64,000 bases of DNA from positions 558,001 through 622,000 of the forward strand of contig NZ_SJOO01000002.1 of NCBI RefSeq assembly GCF_004331265.1, given 5' to 3'. The translations under genes were made by a program, and so were the position numbers. Each line of letters begins with the position of its first letter. The first letter of the stretch is position 1. A model generated the notes under the pieces. It made no database searches and was not told where the DNA came from. It worked only from the letters and a program-made list of their open reading frames with translations. Origin of the DNA: Enterobacter wuhouensis. GTDB lineage: Bacteria > Pseudomonadota > Gammaproteobacteria > Enterobacterales > Enterobacteriaceae. Positions 36,164 to 47,896 of the stretch are shown one piece after another.

Positions 36164-37981
36164 TCAGTTCCCGAACCAGACGGAGGCGGAAATAGCGGGC
36201 AACGAGAGTATCCCTTCCTGAATCGTGCCCTTGCCCTCCTTCAGCTGCCACGCCTTCACGTTGAGCAGCGGCGAGTCGTCCAGCACCACTTCACAGGCCT
36301 CACCCCGATTAATCGCCACCAGCACGCGCTGCTGGTTGTAGACGCGGGCAAACACCACCACGTTGTCGTGGGCATAAACCACCTGGCAGCCGCCGTAGCG
36401 CAAAGCCTGATTCTGCTTGCGCAGCGTAGCCATGCGCTGGTACAGGCTGAACAGCACCTTGTCCTGCTTCTCTGGCTCCCACGGGAAGGTTTTGCGGCAG
36501 AACGGATCGTTATTCCCATCCAGCCCCACTTCGTCTCCATAATAGATGCACGGCACGCCCGGCCAGGTGAAGAGCCAGGTCACTGCCAGCGGCAGACGCG
36601 CCACATCCTTGCCAAGCAGGGATTTAAAGCGCGCGGTGTCGTGGCTATCGAGCTGGTTAAACATCCGCAGCTGCTGCTGGTGCGACAGGCCGGCCCGGTA
36701 GTTGTCCATCCACGCCATGCAGGTTTCGGCGTCGATATGATTGGGATCGTAAGAAATATCGGTGTTAGCGAGGAATCCCCACAGCGGGAAGGTAAACCCG
36801 CGATAGTTCATCGACGCATCCTCCGCATCGTTCTGCAGCCACTGCCGAGCGTCGCCGAAGTGCTCGCCAAAGACGAACGCCTCCGGCTGAGCCTGTTTTG
36901 CGGAACGGGTAATGCCCGCGACGTGCTGAAGATTGTTTCGCGCCCCGCCCGCTTCGCCGAGCATATGCACCACGTCCAGACGCCAGCCGTCCATGTTCCA
37001 CGGCGCACTCAGCCAGTGACGCACAATGCTGTCCTCCCCGCCGTAAATTTCATTCACGAGCGTGGGTGACTGGAAATCGAGCTTTGGCAGGCTGGCATAG
37101 CCGAGCCAGTCGAGCGCGCGCCCCTCGTCGTTGAAGCTGTACCAGTCGCGCTGCGGCGAGTCCGGGTTATGGCACGCGCCCCCCATCGACTGGTTATGGC
37201 GATCAAACCAGGCGTGAGAGTCGCCGCTGTGGTTAAACACGCCATCCAGTATCAGGCGCATGCCCGCGTTTGTAGTGTTCTCACGCAGGCGCAGCAGCGC
37301 CTCATCGCCGCCAAACTGTTCGTCAACGTGGCGATAATCCTGAGTATCGTATTTGTGCACGCTTGGCGCTTTAAATACCGGGTTCAGGTACAGCGCCGTC
37401 ACGCCGAGCGTTTTCAGGTAGGGAAGTTTTTCGCTGATGCCGTCGAGATCGCCGCCGTAAAAGGTCGAGCCACCGGCCTGGGCGGTCACCGGTTCATCCC
37501 ATTTTTTCAGGATGACGTCATGACCGGCCGCATGGTGGTAATAGACCTTGTCCTGAGCTGCAGTGCGTTTTTCGCTGCGCGCAAAGCGGTCCGGGAAAAT
37601 CTGGTAAAACACCTGATCGTTAACCCACTGCGGCCCATTGTCCGGGAAGTCGACGGCAAATTGCTCCAGCCGCGCAGGGGGAAACCGGCTGAACCCCTGC
37701 GGGGTAAACCACAGCTGACGGTTGTTCCACAGCAGCTTGAAGCCGTAACGGCGGCGCGGCTGCCCGCTGCGCAGGTCGATATTCGCCCGCCACGCCGTCA
37801 CGCCCGGCTGCGGCTGGCTGCGCTGTTTATGCATCTTGAGCGACGTTTCTTCATTATCGATTTCGGCGCGGAGGGTCACGCGTTCAGGCTGATTTTCCCC
37901 CGCCAGCCAGAGCGTGATCACAAGGTTGTCTTTGTTTTGCTTAACAAACGGGGCAACCGGAAGGTGCCAGGCATTTAACAT
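36164..37981 (-). CDS. malZ: MalZ, maltodextrin glucosidase
   Basis: 605 residues, as in E. coli. Cytoplasmic GH13 enzyme that releases glucose from the reducing end of maltodextrins. An N-terminal CBM34-like domain (to about 120) precedes the barrel. Catalytic residues: nucleophile Asp in [13 protein letters not shown], acid Glu in FVFGEHFGD, and Asp in [21 protein letters not shown] also conserved. ATG 37981 chosen; a GTG one codon earlier is also in frame. In E. coli a member of the MalT regulon; a possible MalT box is at 38073. Confidence 0.96.
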   Translation of the reverse strand: MLNAWHLPVAPFVKQNKDNLVITLWLAGENQPERVTLRAEIDNEETSLKMHKQRSQPQPGVTAWRANIDLRSGQPRRRYGFKLLWNNRQLWFTPQGFSRFPPARLEQFAVDFPDNGPQWVNDQVFYQIFPDRFARSEKRTAAQDKVYYHHAAGHDVILKKWDEPVTAQAGGSTFYGGDLDGISEKLPYLKTLGVTALYLNPVFKAPSVHKYDTQDYRHVDEQFGGDEALLRLRENTTNAGMRLILDGVFNHSGDSHAWFDRHNQSMGGACHNPDSPQRDWYSFNDEGRALDWLGYASLPKLDFQSPTLVNEIYGGEDSIVRHWLSAPWNMDGWRLDVVHMLGEAGGARNNLQHVAGITRSAKQAQPEAFVFGEHFGDARQWLQNDAEDASMNYRGFTFPLWGFLANTDISYDPNHIDAETCMAWMDNYRAGLSHQQQLRMFNQLDSHDTARFKSLLGKDVARLPLAVTWLFTWPGVPCIYYGDEVGLDGNNDPFCRKTFPWEPEKQDKVLFSLYQRMATLRKQNQALRYGGCQVVYAHDNVVVFARVYNQQRVLVAINRGEACEVVLDDSPLLNVKAWQLKEGKGTIQEGILSLPAISASVWFGN

Positions 37982-38072
37982 CACGAATCCCCTTTGATGA
38001 AATTGACGTCACCTTGCCACAGGGTGGTTAAGGATAGCTCATCACGTTCGGGATTATTGGGGGAGGAGAAAG

Positions 38073-38082
38073 GAGGATGAGG
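38073..38082 (+). promoter_or_regulatory. Possible MalT box before malZ
   Basis: GAGGATGAGG differs by one base from the MalT consensus GGGGAKGAGG, about 92 bases upstream of malZ. A single short match in a purine-rich stretch, so weak. Confidence 0.25.
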
Positions 38083-38089
38083 CAAAATT

Positions 38090-38110
38090 CCCTCTCCCAC
38101 AGGGAGAGGG
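38090..38110. repeat. Dispersed GGGAGAGGG palindrome, copy 2
   Basis: CCCTCTCCC, ACA, GGGAGAGGG, ten bases after the proY stop. Here it probably also ends the proY transcript. Confidence 0.8.
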
Positions 38111-38120
38111 AGAAAAAAGA

Positions 38121-39494
38121 TTACTGCGCTTCTGCCAGCTGACGGTCGCGACGGCGCTTAAACATCCAGCCCACCAGCAGCAGGACGATCCACGCGAAGC
38201 CCACGTACAGAGAGATGCGGGTATCCGGATGGTAGCCAATCAGGCCAATAATAAAGACCAGGAAGATCAGGCCGACGATGGTCGTCGGCACGCCGCCCGG
38301 CACTTTGAACTTCAGCGCTTTGGCCTCTTCCGGCGACAGACGGCGGCGGAACGCAATCTGCGAAAGCAGGATCATGATCCACACCCACACCGTCGCGAAG
38401 GTCGCCAGGGACGCAATCACCAGGAAGACGTTCTCCGGCATGATGTAGTTCAGGTAGACCGAGAACAGCAGCGCCACGGTCATCACCACGACCGTCACCC
38501 ACGGCGTTCCGCGGCGTGAGGTTTTGGCAAACACCTTAGGCGCGCTGCCCTGCTCCGCCATGCCGTGCAGCATGCGGCCCACGCCGAACACGTCGCTGTT
38601 GATCGCGGAAAGCGACGCGGTCAGCACCACAAAGTTCAGAATGCTGGCGGCAAAGGCGATGCCCATATGCTGGAAGGTCAGTACAAACGGGCTACCGTTG
38701 GTGCCGACCTGGTTCCACGGGTAGATGGACATGATCACGAACAGCGTCCCCACGTAGAACACCAGAATGCGCATCGGCACGGAGTTGATGGCGCGCGGAA
38801 TGGATTTCTCCGGGTCTTTCGCTTCACCGGCGGTAATGCCGATGATCTCGATGCCGCCGTAGGCGAACATCACCATCTGTAGCGACATCACCATGCCGAG
38901 CCAGCCGTTGCTGAAGAAGCCGCCGTTGCTCCACAGGTTATGGATGCCGGTCGGCTGGCCGCCGTTACCGATGCCCCAGATGATGATGCCGAAACCGGCG
39001 AGGATCATGATGATAATGGTCGCAACTTTGAAGAACGAGAACCAGAACTCCAGCTCACCAAACACCTTCACGCTCATCAGGTTGACGGCGCAGATGATCA
39101 GCACCACGCTCAGCACCCATATCCAGTGCGGCACCGCCGGGAACCACACGCCCATATAAATCCCAAACGCGGTCACGTCGGCAATCGCCACTATCAGGAT
39201 TTCAAAGCAGTAGGTCCAGCCGGTGATAAAGCCGGCCAGCGGGCCCAGGTTTTCCTGCGCATAGCGGGAGAAAGAGCTGGCGGACGGGTTATGAACCGAC
39301 ATCTCACCCAGCGCGCGCATGATGATATAGGCCGCCACGCCGCCGATAATATAGGCCAGCAGCACGCTTGGACCGGCCATTTTGATGGCATCTGCCGAGC
39401 CATAAAAAAGGCCGGTACCGATAGCAGAGCCCAGCGCCATAAAGCGGATGTGGCGCGTGCTTAGCCCACGTTTAAGTTTGTTAGTGCTTTCCAT
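38121..39494 (-). CDS. proY: ProY, amino-acid (proline-type) permease
   Basis: 457 residues, APC superfamily, twelve membrane segments. Start [20 protein letters not shown] and [19 protein letters not shown] are the family signature; [20 protein letters not shown] is typical of the AAT family. In E. coli and Salmonella ProY is a cryptic proline transporter; substrate here inferred from that. Downstream of brnQ in the same direction, but separated by a terminator. Confidence 0.92.
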   Translation of the reverse strand: MESTNKLKRGLSTRHIRFMALGSAIGTGLFYGSADAIKMAGPSVLLAYIIGGVAAYIIMRALGEMSVHNPSASSFSRYAQENLGPLAGFITGWTYCFEILIVAIADVTAFGIYMGVWFPAVPHWIWVLSVVLIICAVNLMSVKVFGELEFWFSFFKVATIIIMILAGFGIIIWGIGNGGQPTGIHNLWSNGGFFSNGWLGMVMSLQMVMFAYGGIEIIGITAGEAKDPEKSIPRAINSVPMRILVFYVGTLFVIMSIYPWNQVGTNGSPFVLTFQHMGIAFAASILNFVVLTASLSAINSDVFGVGRMLHGMAEQGSAPKVFAKTSRRGTPWVTVVVMTVALLFSVYLNYIMPENVFLVIASLATFATVWVWIMILLSQIAFRRRLSPEEAKALKFKVPGGVPTTIVGLIFLVFIIGLIGYHPDTRISLYVGFAWIVLLLVGWMFKRRRDRQLAEAQ

Positions 39495-39517
39495 TTAAAT
39501 CTTGCCATTCAACACGA

Positions 39518-39555
39518 AAAAAACAAAAAACCACGGGGCCTTAAGCCCCGTGGTT
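39518..39555 (-). terminator. Intrinsic terminator of brnQ
   Basis: AACCACGGGGC / GCCCCGTGGTT 11-bp stem around CTTAA, then TTTTTTG and more T on the minus strand. Confidence 0.9.
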
Positions 39556-39575
39556 AAACAGTTTGTTGCCGTTGA

Positions 39576-40895
39576 TTAATGGGCGTTCGATGCAACCTCA
39601 CGCCCTGCAGCACGGTCCCAGATAATCGCCAGAACCAGCGCAACAACGGTAGGCATCAGCCAGGCCAGGCCCTGCTCGGAGAGCGGCAGACGCTGTGTCC
39701 AGGCGGGCAGGATTTCTGCGAAGGCCGATGCTTTAATTCCGTCAAGGATACCAAAAATCAGGCTAATGAACATGGCTGGCGCAATAATTCGCGACGCGTT
39801 GTTCCACCATGGACGGGTAAAGCTCAGCACCACCAGCACGATGCACGGCGGATAGATGGCCGTCAGCACCGGAATAGAGACCTGGATCAGGTGGCTCAGA
39901 CCGAGGTTCGACACCGCCATAGAGAAGATGCCGAGGATAAACACCAGCGTGCGGTAAGAGAGCGGCAGATACTGGGCAAAGAACTCTGCGCAAGCGCAGG
40001 TCAGGCCAACCGCCGTCACCAGACACGCCAGGAAGATCAGCACGGCCAGCAGCATACTGCCCGCACCGCCAAAGGTGTGCTGAACGTAAGCGTGCAGGAT
40101 AGCCGCACCGTTCGCATTCTGATCAACCAGCGTTGCGCTATCAGAGCCCAGGCGGAACAGCGCCAGATACAGGAGCGTCAGGCCAACACCGGCCATCAGG
40201 CCAGCCCAGATGGTATAGCGGGTCAGCAGGCGCGCTTCGGTCACGCCGCGAGAACGCGCGGCGTTAACGATAACGATACCAAACACCATCGCGCCCAGCG
40301 TATCCATGGTCAGGTAGCCGTTAACGAAGCCGTTAGAAAAGGCCGCGTTCTGGTACGCATTCATCGCCGTGCTGATAGGACCGGCTGGCCAGACGATAGC
40401 GGCAACCGCCAGCACGATCAGCGCGACGATTTTCAGTGGAGCCAGGAAGTTACCCACGGTATCCAGCAGCTTGCCAGGATAGAGGGAGACCAGAATCACG
40501 ATCGCGAAGTACACCAGGCTGTAGATAAACAGCGGCATCGCGCCGTCACCGGTCAGGGGAGCGATCCCCACTTCGAAGGAGACGGTCGCCGTGCGCGGAG
40601 TCGCAAACAGCGGGCCAACGGCCAGATAGCAGACGGTCGCCAGCAGAACGCCAGCCACTTTGCCAATCGGGGTGCTGAGACTGTCCACGCCGCCGCCGAC
40701 TTTCGCCAGCGCAACAACGGTGAGGACCGGCAGGCCCACGGCAGTAATCAGGAAACCAAACGCGGCGGTCCAGACGTGTTCACCCGCCTGTAAGCCAACC
40801 ATTGGAGGGAAAATGATGTTACCTGCGCCAACGAACAGCGCAAATGTCATAAAGCCCAGCGCGATGATGTCACGCGATTTTAAGTGATGGGTCAT
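39576..40895 (-). CDS. brnQ: BrnQ, branched-chain amino-acid:cation symporter
   Basis: 439 residues, as in E. coli, with about twelve membrane segments. Imports leucine, isoleucine and valine with sodium (LIV-II). [20 protein letters not shown] and [13 protein letters not shown] are the family signature. It has a long upstream region with an inverted repeat and ends in a strong terminator before proY. Confidence 0.97.
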   Translation of the reverse strand: MTHHLKSRDIIALGFMTFALFVGAGNIIFPPMVGLQAGEHVWTAAFGFLITAVGLPVLTVVALAKVGGGVDSLSTPIGKVAGVLLATVCYLAVGPLFATPRTATVSFEVGIAPLTGDGAMPLFIYSLVYFAIVILVSLYPGKLLDTVGNFLAPLKIVALIVLAVAAIVWPAGPISTAMNAYQNAAFSNGFVNGYLTMDTLGAMVFGIVIVNAARSRGVTEARLLTRYTIWAGLMAGVGLTLLYLALFRLGSDSATLVDQNANGAAILHAYVQHTFGGAGSMLLAVLIFLACLVTAVGLTCACAEFFAQYLPLSYRTLVFILGIFSMAVSNLGLSHLIQVSIPVLTAIYPPCIVLVVLSFTRPWWNNASRIIAPAMFISLIFGILDGIKASAFAEILPAWTQRLPLSEQGLAWLMPTVVALVLAIIWDRAAGREVASNAH

Positions 40896-41303
40896 AAAAC
40901 CTTACTGCCTGTGGATGTGGTGTTGAAAACGTTGAGAATTTCGCCATCCCTCGCGGGACAATACAGCGGAAATTTACTCAATTTCAGCGGGATATACTCC
41001 CGTCCTGGCGTGGCGAAGAATAGTTTTTCGATTTACCACGCAAATACAGTCGGTCTGACAGTATATGGGGGGCAATTTAAACGCTTATAACGTTTAAAGG
41101 CAAGGAGGGATCGTAAAACCAGAACAATATGCCAGCATGAAAATACAGACCAGCATAATACGCCAGTTATAAGAAAAACGTATGGCTAATCATGCGAACA
41201 AAAAAGCATCAGCCGTATAAAATTCACTCGCGTTTCGCTTGACCGCAAAGCAAACAGGCCAGCGTGCGCTGGCCTGTGGAAAGGTAAAATGACACGCCTG
41301 CCG
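40896..41303. other. Intergenic region brnQ-phoR
   Basis: 408 bases without a credible gene. It holds the brnQ leader with an 8-bp inverted repeat TTTAAACG-N7-CGTTTAAA (41076-41098), an AT-rich unassigned stretch (41100-41230), and the hairpin after phoR (41254-41277). Confidence 0.5.
41254..41277 (-). terminator. Hairpin terminator after phoR
   Basis: ACAGGCCAGCG (41254-41264) and CGCTGGCCTGT (41267-41277), 11-bp stem; weak T-run (TTTGCTTTG) on the minus strand. Confidence 0.65.
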
Positions 41304-42599
41304 TCAGGCGATCTTTTTGGCAATTAATCGTTCCGGGATGACGAAGCTAAAGCGGGTTCCCTTCCCCACCGTGCTCTGTATATCAAGACGGCTTTCATGG
41401 TGGTTCACGGCATGTTTCACAATCGCCAGCCCCAGGCCACTCCCTCCTGTCTGCCGGGATCGCGCCTTATCCACGCGATAAAAGCGCTCGGTCAGGCGTG
41501 GAATATGCTCTGGGGAAATGCCCGGCCCGTTGTCCTCAACGCTAAACTCCGCGCCCGTCGACGTATGCTGCCAGCGCACCCGAATATGCGTCCCTTCCGG
41601 CGTATGGTTCACCGCGTTATATACCAGATTGGAGACAGCGCTGCGCAACTCATCTTCGCTACCAAGTACCTTGAGACTGTTATCAACCTCAAAGGTAAGC
41701 TCGTGTTTTTTATGGCTGAGCGTCTGCGCTTCACGCTCAACAACCCGCAGCATCATCGGCACGTCGATGGTGTCAGTCAGCGCGAGCGAAGGCGCTGCCT
41801 CAATTTTCGAAAGCGTAAGCAGCTGCTTAACCAACCCTTCCATCCGGTGCGTTTGCTCACGCATGGTGTGCAGCGCTTTCTCGCGCGGCGCCCCTTCCAG
41901 CGTTTGCTCCTGCATCATCTCCAGGTAGCCCTGAAGCACCGTCAGCGGCGTGCGCAGCTCGTGGCTAACGTTGGCAAAGAAGTTACGCCGCGCCCCTTCC
42001 AGCTGGTGCATCTGGGTTACATCGCGCGCCACCATCAGCCACTGCCGATCGCTGTAGGGCATCACGCGAATTTCCAGGTGGCGGCCATTATTGAGCTTCA
42101 GATTGTGCGGTCGGGTAAAGTCACGCTTTTTCAGATACAGCGTGAACTCCGGATAGCGCAGAAGGTTGAGGATGTTCTGTCCGTTATCGTCCGGCCAGCG
42201 CAGGCCAAGAAGCTGCTGTGCCAGGCCGTTACACCAGAAGATGGTGCCCTCTTCTGTGGTCAGAATGACCGCATCCGGCAGCGACTCCGCGCCGCTGCGG
42301 AAACGCTTGATCAGGCTTCCCAGCTCGCGGCGGCGCTTTTTATTACGCATCTGCATCTGGTGCAGACCGTATAAGAGCGGCTCCCAGCTCCCGCTTCCCG
42401 GCGGGGGCGTCATACTTCTGTCGACCCACAGCCACCAGGAAAGGCGCAGCAGGTTCCAGAAATGCCAGATCAGTAATCCCGTAACCGATGCCAGCAAAAA
42501 CCAGGGCAGATGTCCAAGAAAGGCCCCCAGAATGAAGGCCGGAATACAGCATAGGATCAGTTCAAAGACGAGCCTTTTCCATGACAGACGTTCCAGCAC
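41304..42599 (-). CDS. phoR: PhoR, phosphate-sensor histidine kinase
   Basis: 431 residues, starting GTG (42597-42599). Two membrane segments within the first 60 residues with almost no periplasmic loop, a charged linker, a PAS domain (about 100-195), the dimerisation/phosphotransfer helix with His213 in VSHELRTPL, and an ATPase domain ([29 protein letters not shown]). Phosphorylates PhoB under phosphate limitation, with the Pst system and PhoU (not in window) as input. 21 bases after phoB. Confidence 0.98.
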   Translation of the reverse strand: MLERLSWKRLVFELILCCIPAFILGAFLGHLPWFLLASVTGLLIWHFWNLLRLSWWLWVDRSMTPPPGSGSWEPLLYGLHQMQMRNKKRRRELGSLIKRFRSGAESLPDAVILTTEEGTIFWCNGLAQQLLGLRWPDDNGQNILNLLRYPEFTLYLKKRDFTRPHNLKLNNGRHLEIRVMPYSDRQWLMVARDVTQMHQLEGARRNFFANVSHELRTPLTVLQGYLEMMQEQTLEGAPREKALHTMREQTHRMEGLVKQLLTLSKIEAAPSLALTDTIDVPMMLRVVEREAQTLSHKKHELTFEVDNSLKVLGSEDELRSAVSNLVYNAVNHTPEGTHIRVRWQHTSTGAEFSVEDNGPGISPEHIPRLTERFYRVDKARSRQTGGSGLGLAIVKHAVNHHESRLDIQSTVGKGTRFSFVIPERLIAKKIA

Positions 42600-42620
42600 G
42601 CGTCACACTCCTGTCATTGT

Positions 42621-43310
42621 TCAGAAACGGGTTGAGAAACGATAACCCGTGCCGCGGACCGTCTGCACCATGCGATCGTGGCCGCTCAGTTCCAGCGCTT
42701 TACGCAGGCGGCGAATATGGACGTCAACCGTCCGGTCTTCGACATAGACGTTAGTCCCCCAGACGTTATTCAGCAACTGCTCGCGGCTGTAGACGCGTTC
42801 CGGATGGGTCATGAAGAAGTGCAGAAGTTTAAATTCGGTAGGCCCCATATCGAGGGGATTTTCACCCGTCATCACCCGGTGTGAGGTGGGGTCAAGGCTC
42901 AGGCCCTGCATCTCGATCACCTCTTCCACCGCCATCGGGGAAATGCGGCGCATCACGGCTTTGATGCGGGCGACCAGCTCTTTCGGGGAGAACGGCTTGG
43001 TAATGTAATCGTCCGCGCCGGTTTCCAGACCGCGCACGCGATCTTCCTCTTCACCGCGCGCCGTGAGCATCACCACCGGAATATCGCGGGTCATCGCTTC
43101 ACGCTTGATGTGTTTGATGAACTGCAGACCAGAGCCGCCGGGCAACATCCAGTCCAGCAGAATCAGGTCGGGCCAGGGTTCATTCAGCTGGTTCACCGCG
43201 CTGTCATAATCTTCCGCTTCAACCGGCTGGAAGCCATTTTGTTCGAGCACGAAGCACACCATTTCACGAATTGGAGCTTCATCTTCTACGACCAGAATAC
43301 GTCTCGCCAT
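42621..43310 (-). CDS. phoB: PhoB, phosphate regulon response regulator
   Basis: 229 residues. Receiver domain with phosphoacceptor Asp53 in [10 protein letters not shown] and the conserved Lys in [11 protein letters not shown]-terminal winged-helix DNA-binding domain (about 130-229; [21 protein letters not shown]). Activates genes with Pho boxes, here phoB-phoR itself and phoA. Starts divergently from sbcD. Confidence 0.99.
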   Translation of the reverse strand: MARRILVVEDEAPIREMVCFVLEQNGFQPVEAEDYDSAVNQLNEPWPDLILLDWMLPGGSGLQFIKHIKREAMTRDIPVVMLTARGEEEDRVRGLETGADDYITKPFSPKELVARIKAVMRRISPMAVEEVIEMQGLSLDPTSHRVMTGENPLDMGPTEFKLLHFFMTHPERVYSREQLLNNVWGTNVYVEDRTVDVHIRRLRKALELSGHDRMVQTVRGTGYRFSTRF

Positions 43311-43359
43311 ACTTTGCCCTGTCTTATCTTATTAAGTTACAAGTTTGTAATGCGGCGTC

Positions 43360-43392
43360 ATTATGCGTCAGATTTATGACAGATTTATGAAA
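43360..43392 (-). promoter_or_regulatory. Pho box and promoter of phoBR
   Basis: TTTCATAAATCTGTCATA (43375-43392, minus strand) is the Pho box with two TCATAAA-type repeats; CATAAT (43360-43365) is the -10, nine bases on. The arrangement is that of E. coli phoB. Confidence 0.88.
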
Positions 43393-43496
43393 AACAGTAC
43401 CACTATAAATGGCAAACTGTTGTTTTATTACAGCGGTTATTTTCCGCCCCCTGAAAGTTTATAATCCCCTCCACCATTTTTTGCCACGGATCTGTT

Positions 43497-44702
43497 ATGC
43501 GCATACTTCACACCTCGGACTGGCATCTGGGTCAAAACTTTTACAGCAAAAGCCGCGCTGCTGAGCATGAAGCGTTCCTGAACTGGCTGCTGGACACGGC
43601 CCAGTCTCGCGAGGTTGACGCGATTATCGTGGCGGGTGACATCTTTGATACCGGTTCGCCACCGAGCTATGCGCGCGAGCTTTATAACCGCTTCGTGGTA
43701 AACCTGCAGCAAACGGGCTGTCATCTGGTTATTGTTGCCGGCAACCACGACTCCGTGGCGACGCTCAATGAGTCGCGCGACATTCTGGCCTTTCTCAATA
43801 CTACCGTGGTCGCCAGCGCCGGACACGCGCCGCAGATCCTGAAAAAACGCGACGGCACGCCGGGTGCGGTGCTGTGCCCGGTTCCCTTCCTGCGCCCGCG
43901 CGATATCGTGCAAAGCCAGGCGGGGCTGTCCGGCGGCGAAAAGCAGCAGCACCTGTTGCAGCGCATTACCGACTATTATCACCAGCAGTATGCCGACGCC
44001 TGCGCGCTGCGCGGCGAACTGCCGATCCCGGTGGTTGCCACCGGGCACCTGACCACCGTGGGCGCCAGCAAAAGTGACGCGGTGCGTGACATCTATATTG
44101 GTACGCTTGACGCGTTTCCGGCGCAAAACTTCCCGGCCGCCGACTATATCGCGCTCGGGCACATTCATCGGGCGCAAATCATCGGCGGCTGCGAGCACAT
44201 TCGCTACTGCGGATCGCCTGTCTCGCTCAGCTTTGATGAAACCGGCAAAGCAAAATCCGTGCACCTGGTGAGCTTTAGCGAGGGCAAACTTAGCGCCGTT
44301 GAGACGCTGGAGGTGCCCGTCACCCAGCCGCTGGCGGTGCTAAAAGGCGATCTGGCGGCCATCACTGAGCAGCTTGAACAGTGGCGTGGTGCCGAGCAGG
44401 TTCCGCCCGTCTGGCTGGATATCGAAATCACGACCGACGACTACCTGCACGATATGCAGCGGAAAATTCAGGCGCTGACGGAAGACCTCCCCGTGGAGGT
44501 TTTACTGGTGCGCCGCAGCCGGGAACAGCGCGAGAAAATTCTGTTAAGCGCCCAGCGTGAAACGCTCAGCGAGCTCAGCGTTGAAGAGGTATTTGAGCGT
44601 CGGCTATCCCAGGAAGAGATTGACGACGTGAAGCGCGAAAGGCTTACCGAGCTCTTTACGCTTACCCTGCATGCGCTCAATGACGAGGAAGAAAACGCAT
44701 GA
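43497..44702 (+). CDS. sbcD: SbcD, nuclease subunit of SbcCD
   Basis: 401 residues. Mn-dependent phosphoesterase of the Mre11 type: HTSDWHLGQ (about 6-14), [18 protein letters not shown], and ALGHIHRAQ carry the metal ligands. With SbcC cleaves DNA hairpins and protein-blocked ends. Its last four bases (ATGA) overlap the sbcC start. Diverges from phoB. Confidence 0.98.
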   Translation: MRILHTSDWHLGQNFYSKSRAAEHEAFLNWLLDTAQSREVDAIIVAGDIFDTGSPPSYARELYNRFVVNLQQTGCHLVIVAGNHDSVATLNESRDILAFLNTTVVASAGHAPQILKKRDGTPGAVLCPVPFLRPRDIVQSQAGLSGGEKQQHLLQRITDYYHQQYADACALRGELPIPVVATGHLTTVGASKSDAVRDIYIGTLDAFPAQNFPAADYIALGHIHRAQIIGGCEHIRYCGSPVSLSFDETGKAKSVHLVSFSEGKLSAVETLEVPVTQPLAVLKGDLAAITEQLEQWRGAEQVPPVWLDIEITTDDYLHDMQRKIQALTEDLPVEVLLVRRSREQREKILLSAQRETLSELSVEEVFERRLSQEEIDDVKRERLTELFTLTLHALNDEEENA

Positions 44703-47700
44703 AAATTCTGAGCCTGCGGCTGAAGAACCTCAACTCACTCAAGGGCGAGTGGAAGATCGACTTTACCGCCGAGCCCTTTGCCAGCAACGGTCTGTTTGCC
44801 ATCACCGGCGCGACCGGGGCAGGTAAAACCACCCTGCTCGACGCCATCTGTCTGGCGCTTTATCACGAAACGCCGCGACTGCAGAAGGTGTCTCAGGCGC
44901 AAAACGACCTGATGACCCGCGACACCGCCGAGTGCCTGGCGGAAGTGGAATTTGAGGTAAAAGGCACCGCCTATCGCGCCTTCTGGAGCCAGAACCGCGC
45001 CCGCAACCAGCCGGACGGCAACTTACAGGCACCCCGCGTAGAGCTGGCGCGCTGCGAAGACGGCAAGATCCTGGCCGACAAGGTCACGGATAAACTGGAG
45101 CAAATCGCGACGCTCACCGGGCTGGACTACGGCCGCTTTACCCGCTCAATGCTGCTCTCACAGGGACAGTTTGCCGCCTTCCTTAATGCCAGGCCGAGCG
45201 ATCGCGCCGAGCTGCTGGAAGAGCTGACCGGCACCGAGATCTACGGCCAGATTTCCGCCATGGTGTTTGAAAAACACAAAGCCGCACGCAGCGTGCTTGA
45301 AAAGTGCGAGGCGCAGGCGGCGGGCGTCGTGCTGTTGAGCGAAGAGCAACAGCAGCAGTTACAGCAAAGTTTGCAGGCACTTACTGACGAAGAGAAAACC
45401 CTGCTGGTTCAGCAGCAAAACCAACAGAAAGATTTTCAGTGGCTTACGCGCCATGATGAGCTCGTGCTTGAGCAACAGCGCGTCACCGCGATGCAGCAGC
45501 AGGCGCAGCAGGCGCTGACGAACGCTGCGCCAGAGCTGGCAAAGCTCCAGCTCGCTCTGCCCGCTGCCCAGCTTCGACCGCTTTGGGAGCACCATCAGGA
45601 GCAAACCGCGCGTCTGACGCAAACCCAGCAGCGAATTATCGAAGTAAATACTCGCTTACAGGCCAAAACCGCACTGCGCGCGCGGATCCGTCATACCGCC
45701 CAGCGGAATCATGAGCAGCTTCAGACCGAACTGACGGCGCTGGCGCAGTGGCTGGCGGAGCATGAGCGCTATCGCCTGCTGGGGCAGGAGATTGCCGGCT
45801 GGCGCGCCCAGCTCTCGCAGCTCAACCGCGATAAAACGCAGTTAGCCTCGCTTGCTGCGCGGATAAGTGAATTACGCAACAGGCTGGCCGAGATGCCGGA
45901 AAATGCGCTGACGCTGACGGCGGATGAGGTCAGCGCGGTCATGGAGCAGCAGTCCCGGTCACGCACGCTGCGCCAGCGGCTAACGTCGCTGCATGCCCGC
46001 TATCAGCCGCTGCAAAAGCGCCTGCGCCAGAGCGGTGAAAGCGTGCAGAAGGCCCAGGCCGATCAAAATAAGCTCAATGAAACGCTGGCGCTGCGCCGCC
46101 AGCAGTACAAAGAGAAACACCAGCACTATGTGGACCTGAAGGCCCTGTGCGAAAGCGAAGCGACGATTAAAAAGCTGGAGAACTACCGTTCGCAGCTTGA
46201 GGCAGGCAAACCCTGTCCGCTGTGCGGCTCCAGCGAGCACCCCGCCGTTGAGCAATACCAGTCGCTTGAGCTGACGGATAACCAGCGCCGCCGTGATGCC
46301 CTGGAAAAAGAGGTCGCCGCGCTTAAAGAGGAAGGCCTGCTGGTGCTGGGACAGGTTAATGCCCTGACTCAGCAGATCCAGCGCGAGACGGACGAAGCGC
46401 AGACTCTCTCTCAGGAAGAGCAAGCACTCACTAAAGAGTGGATGGAAGCCTGCGCTTCCCTGAACATCGCGTTGAATATTCAGGAAGATATCACGCCGTG
46501 GATGAACGAGCAGGAACAGTACGAGCGTCAGCTTTATCAGCTCAGCCAACGTCTCACCCTGCAAAACCAGTTAAACGAGCAGGAAGCGCAGGAGCGACAG
46601 TATCAGCAGCAGCTGACGAACGCTCGCCAGGCGCTGGAAGACACCCTGCTCTCGCTATCGCTTAACGTACCTGAAGACGGTAATGAAGCCGCCTGGCTGC
46701 ACGCCCGCGAAGCGGAATTTGCGCAGTGGCAGGAGAAACAAACGCAGCACGGCGTGCTTCTGGAACGCATAAACGCATTGAAGCCGCTGCTCGACACGCT
46801 TCCGGAAACGCACGGCGAAGAGGCCGAACCGGCCATTCCGGACGGCTGGCGCGACGTGCACGACGAATGCGTGTCGCTACAGAGCCAGCTCACCGCGCAG
46901 CATCAGCAGGAAACGCTGGAGCAAGAGCGGCTGCAGCAGTCGCAGACGCAGTTCACCGCGGCGCTCTCGGCGAGCTGCTTTGCCGATCGGGACGCGTTCC
47001 TTGCCGCGCTGCTGGATGACGAGGCAATTCGCCACCTCGAACAGCTTAAACAATCGCTGGAAAACCAGATACAGCAGGCCGCGGCCCTTTCCGGCCAGGC
47101 GAATCAGCAGCTGCAGGCGCATCAGGCACAGCGTCCGCACACGCTGGAGGCCGATCTGCAAACCCTGCAAAGCCAGCTGCAGCAGCTGGCACAGCGGCTT
47201 CGGGAGAACACCACTCGCCAGGGTGAGATCCGCCAGCAGCTGAAGCAGGACAGCGATAACCGTCTGCATCAGCAGGCGCTTATGCAGCAAATCGAAGACG
47301 CCACCCGCCAGGCCGAGGACTGGGGCTATCTGAATTCGCTGATTGGCTCCAGCACCGGCGATCGATTCCGCAAATTTGCCCAGGGGCTGACGCTCGACAA
47401 TCTGGTGTGGCTCGCCAACCAGCAGCTTAACCGCCTGCATGGCCGTTATCTGCTGCAGCGTAAGGTCAGCGACGCGCTGGAGCTGGAGGTGGTCGATACC
47501 TGGCAGGCGGATGCGGTACGCGACACCCGCACGCTTTCAGGCGGCGAGAGTTTCCTGGTGAGCCTGGCGCTGGCGCTGGCCCTTTCCGATCTGGTGAGCC
47601 ATAAAACGCGGATTGATTCCCTGTTCCTGGATGAGGGTTTCGGCACGCTCGACAGCGAAACGCTGGATACGGCGCTGGATGCGCTCGACGCGCTGAACGC

Positions 47701-47830
47701 CACCGGGAAAACCATCGGTGTTATCAGCCACGTTGAGGCGATGAAAGAGCGCATTCCGGTGCAGATTAAGGTTAAGAAAATTAACGGGCTGGGGTACAGC
47801 AGGCTGGATAAGGAGTTTGCGGTGGGATGA
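44699..47830 (+). CDS. sbcC: SbcC, ATPase subunit of SbcCD
   Basis: 1043 residues (1048 in E. coli as I recall). SMC/Rad50-like: Walker [10 protein letters not shown] near 37, long Gln-rich coiled coils, a zinc hook [10 protein letters not shown] near 505, and ABC signature [19 protein letters not shown] with Walker [16 protein letters not shown] at the C-terminal end. Clamps DNA for SbcD. Translationally coupled to sbcD by a 4-base overlap. araJ, next in K-12, is missing downstream. Confidence 0.98.
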   Translation: MKILSLRLKNLNSLKGEWKIDFTAEPFASNGLFAITGATGAGKTTLLDAICLALYHETPRLQKVSQAQNDLMTRDTAECLAEVEFEVKGTAYRAFWSQNRARNQPDGNLQAPRVELARCEDGKILADKVTDKLEQIATLTGLDYGRFTRSMLLSQGQFAAFLNARPSDRAELLEELTGTEIYGQISAMVFEKHKAARSVLEKCEAQAAGVVLLSEEQQQQLQQSLQALTDEEKTLLVQQQNQQKDFQWLTRHDELVLEQQRVTAMQQQAQQALTNAAPELAKLQLALPAAQLRPLWEHHQEQTARLTQTQQRIIEVNTRLQAKTALRARIRHTAQRNHEQLQTELTALAQWLAEHERYRLLGQEIAGWRAQLSQLNRDKTQLASLAARISELRNRLAEMPENALTLTADEVSAVMEQQSRSRTLRQRLTSLHARYQPLQKRLRQSGESVQKAQADQNKLNETLALRRQQYKEKHQHYVDLKALCESEATIKKLENYRSQLEAGKPCPLCGSSEHPAVEQYQSLELTDNQRRRDALEKEVAALKEEGLLVLGQVNALTQQIQRETDEAQTLSQEEQALTKEWMEACASLNIALNIQEDITPWMNEQEQYERQLYQLSQRLTLQNQLNEQEAQERQYQQQLTNARQALEDTLLSLSLNVPEDGNEAAWLHAREAEFAQWQEKQTQHGVLLERINALKPLLDTLPETHGEEAEPAIPDGWRDVHDECVSLQSQLTAQHQQETLEQERLQQSQTQFTAALSASCFADRDAFLAALLDDEAIRHLEQLKQSLENQIQQAAALSGQANQQLQAHQAQRPHTLEADLQTLQSQLQQLAQRLRENTTRQGEIRQQLKQDSDNRLHQQALMQQIEDATRQAEDWGYLNSLIGSSTGDRFRKFAQGLTLDNLVWLANQQLNRLHGRYLLQRKVSDALELEVVDTWQADAVRDTRTLSGGESFLVSLALALALSDLVSHKTRIDSLFLDEGFGTLDSETLDTALDALDALNATGKTIGVISHVEAMKERIPVQIKVKKINGLGYSRLDKEFAVG

Positions 47831-47854
47831 ATGGTGGGGACGGTGCGGTCTGGT

Positions 47855-47888
47855 GCCCTCACCCTGGCCCTCTCCCACAGGGAGAGGG
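47855..47888. repeat. Dispersed GGGAGAGGG palindrome, copy 3
   Basis: GCCCTCACCCTGG then CCCTCTCCC (47868-47876), ACA, GGGAGAGGG (47880-47888). The full unit matches the reverse complement of copy 1, including the flanking CCCTCACCC. Between the convergent genes sbcC and mak. Confidence 0.85.
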
Positions 47889-47896
47889 TAAAACCA

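Noticed and set aside
36368..37978. Two long + strand frames opposite malZ
   Set aside because: Both are mirrored by the malZ coding frame with its catalytic residues in place; no independent features.
39579..40793. Open frame of 404 codons on the + strand opposite brnQ
   Set aside because: Very rich in Gln, Arg, His and Asn, as expected when a hydrophobic membrane gene is read from the other strand; brnQ is certain.
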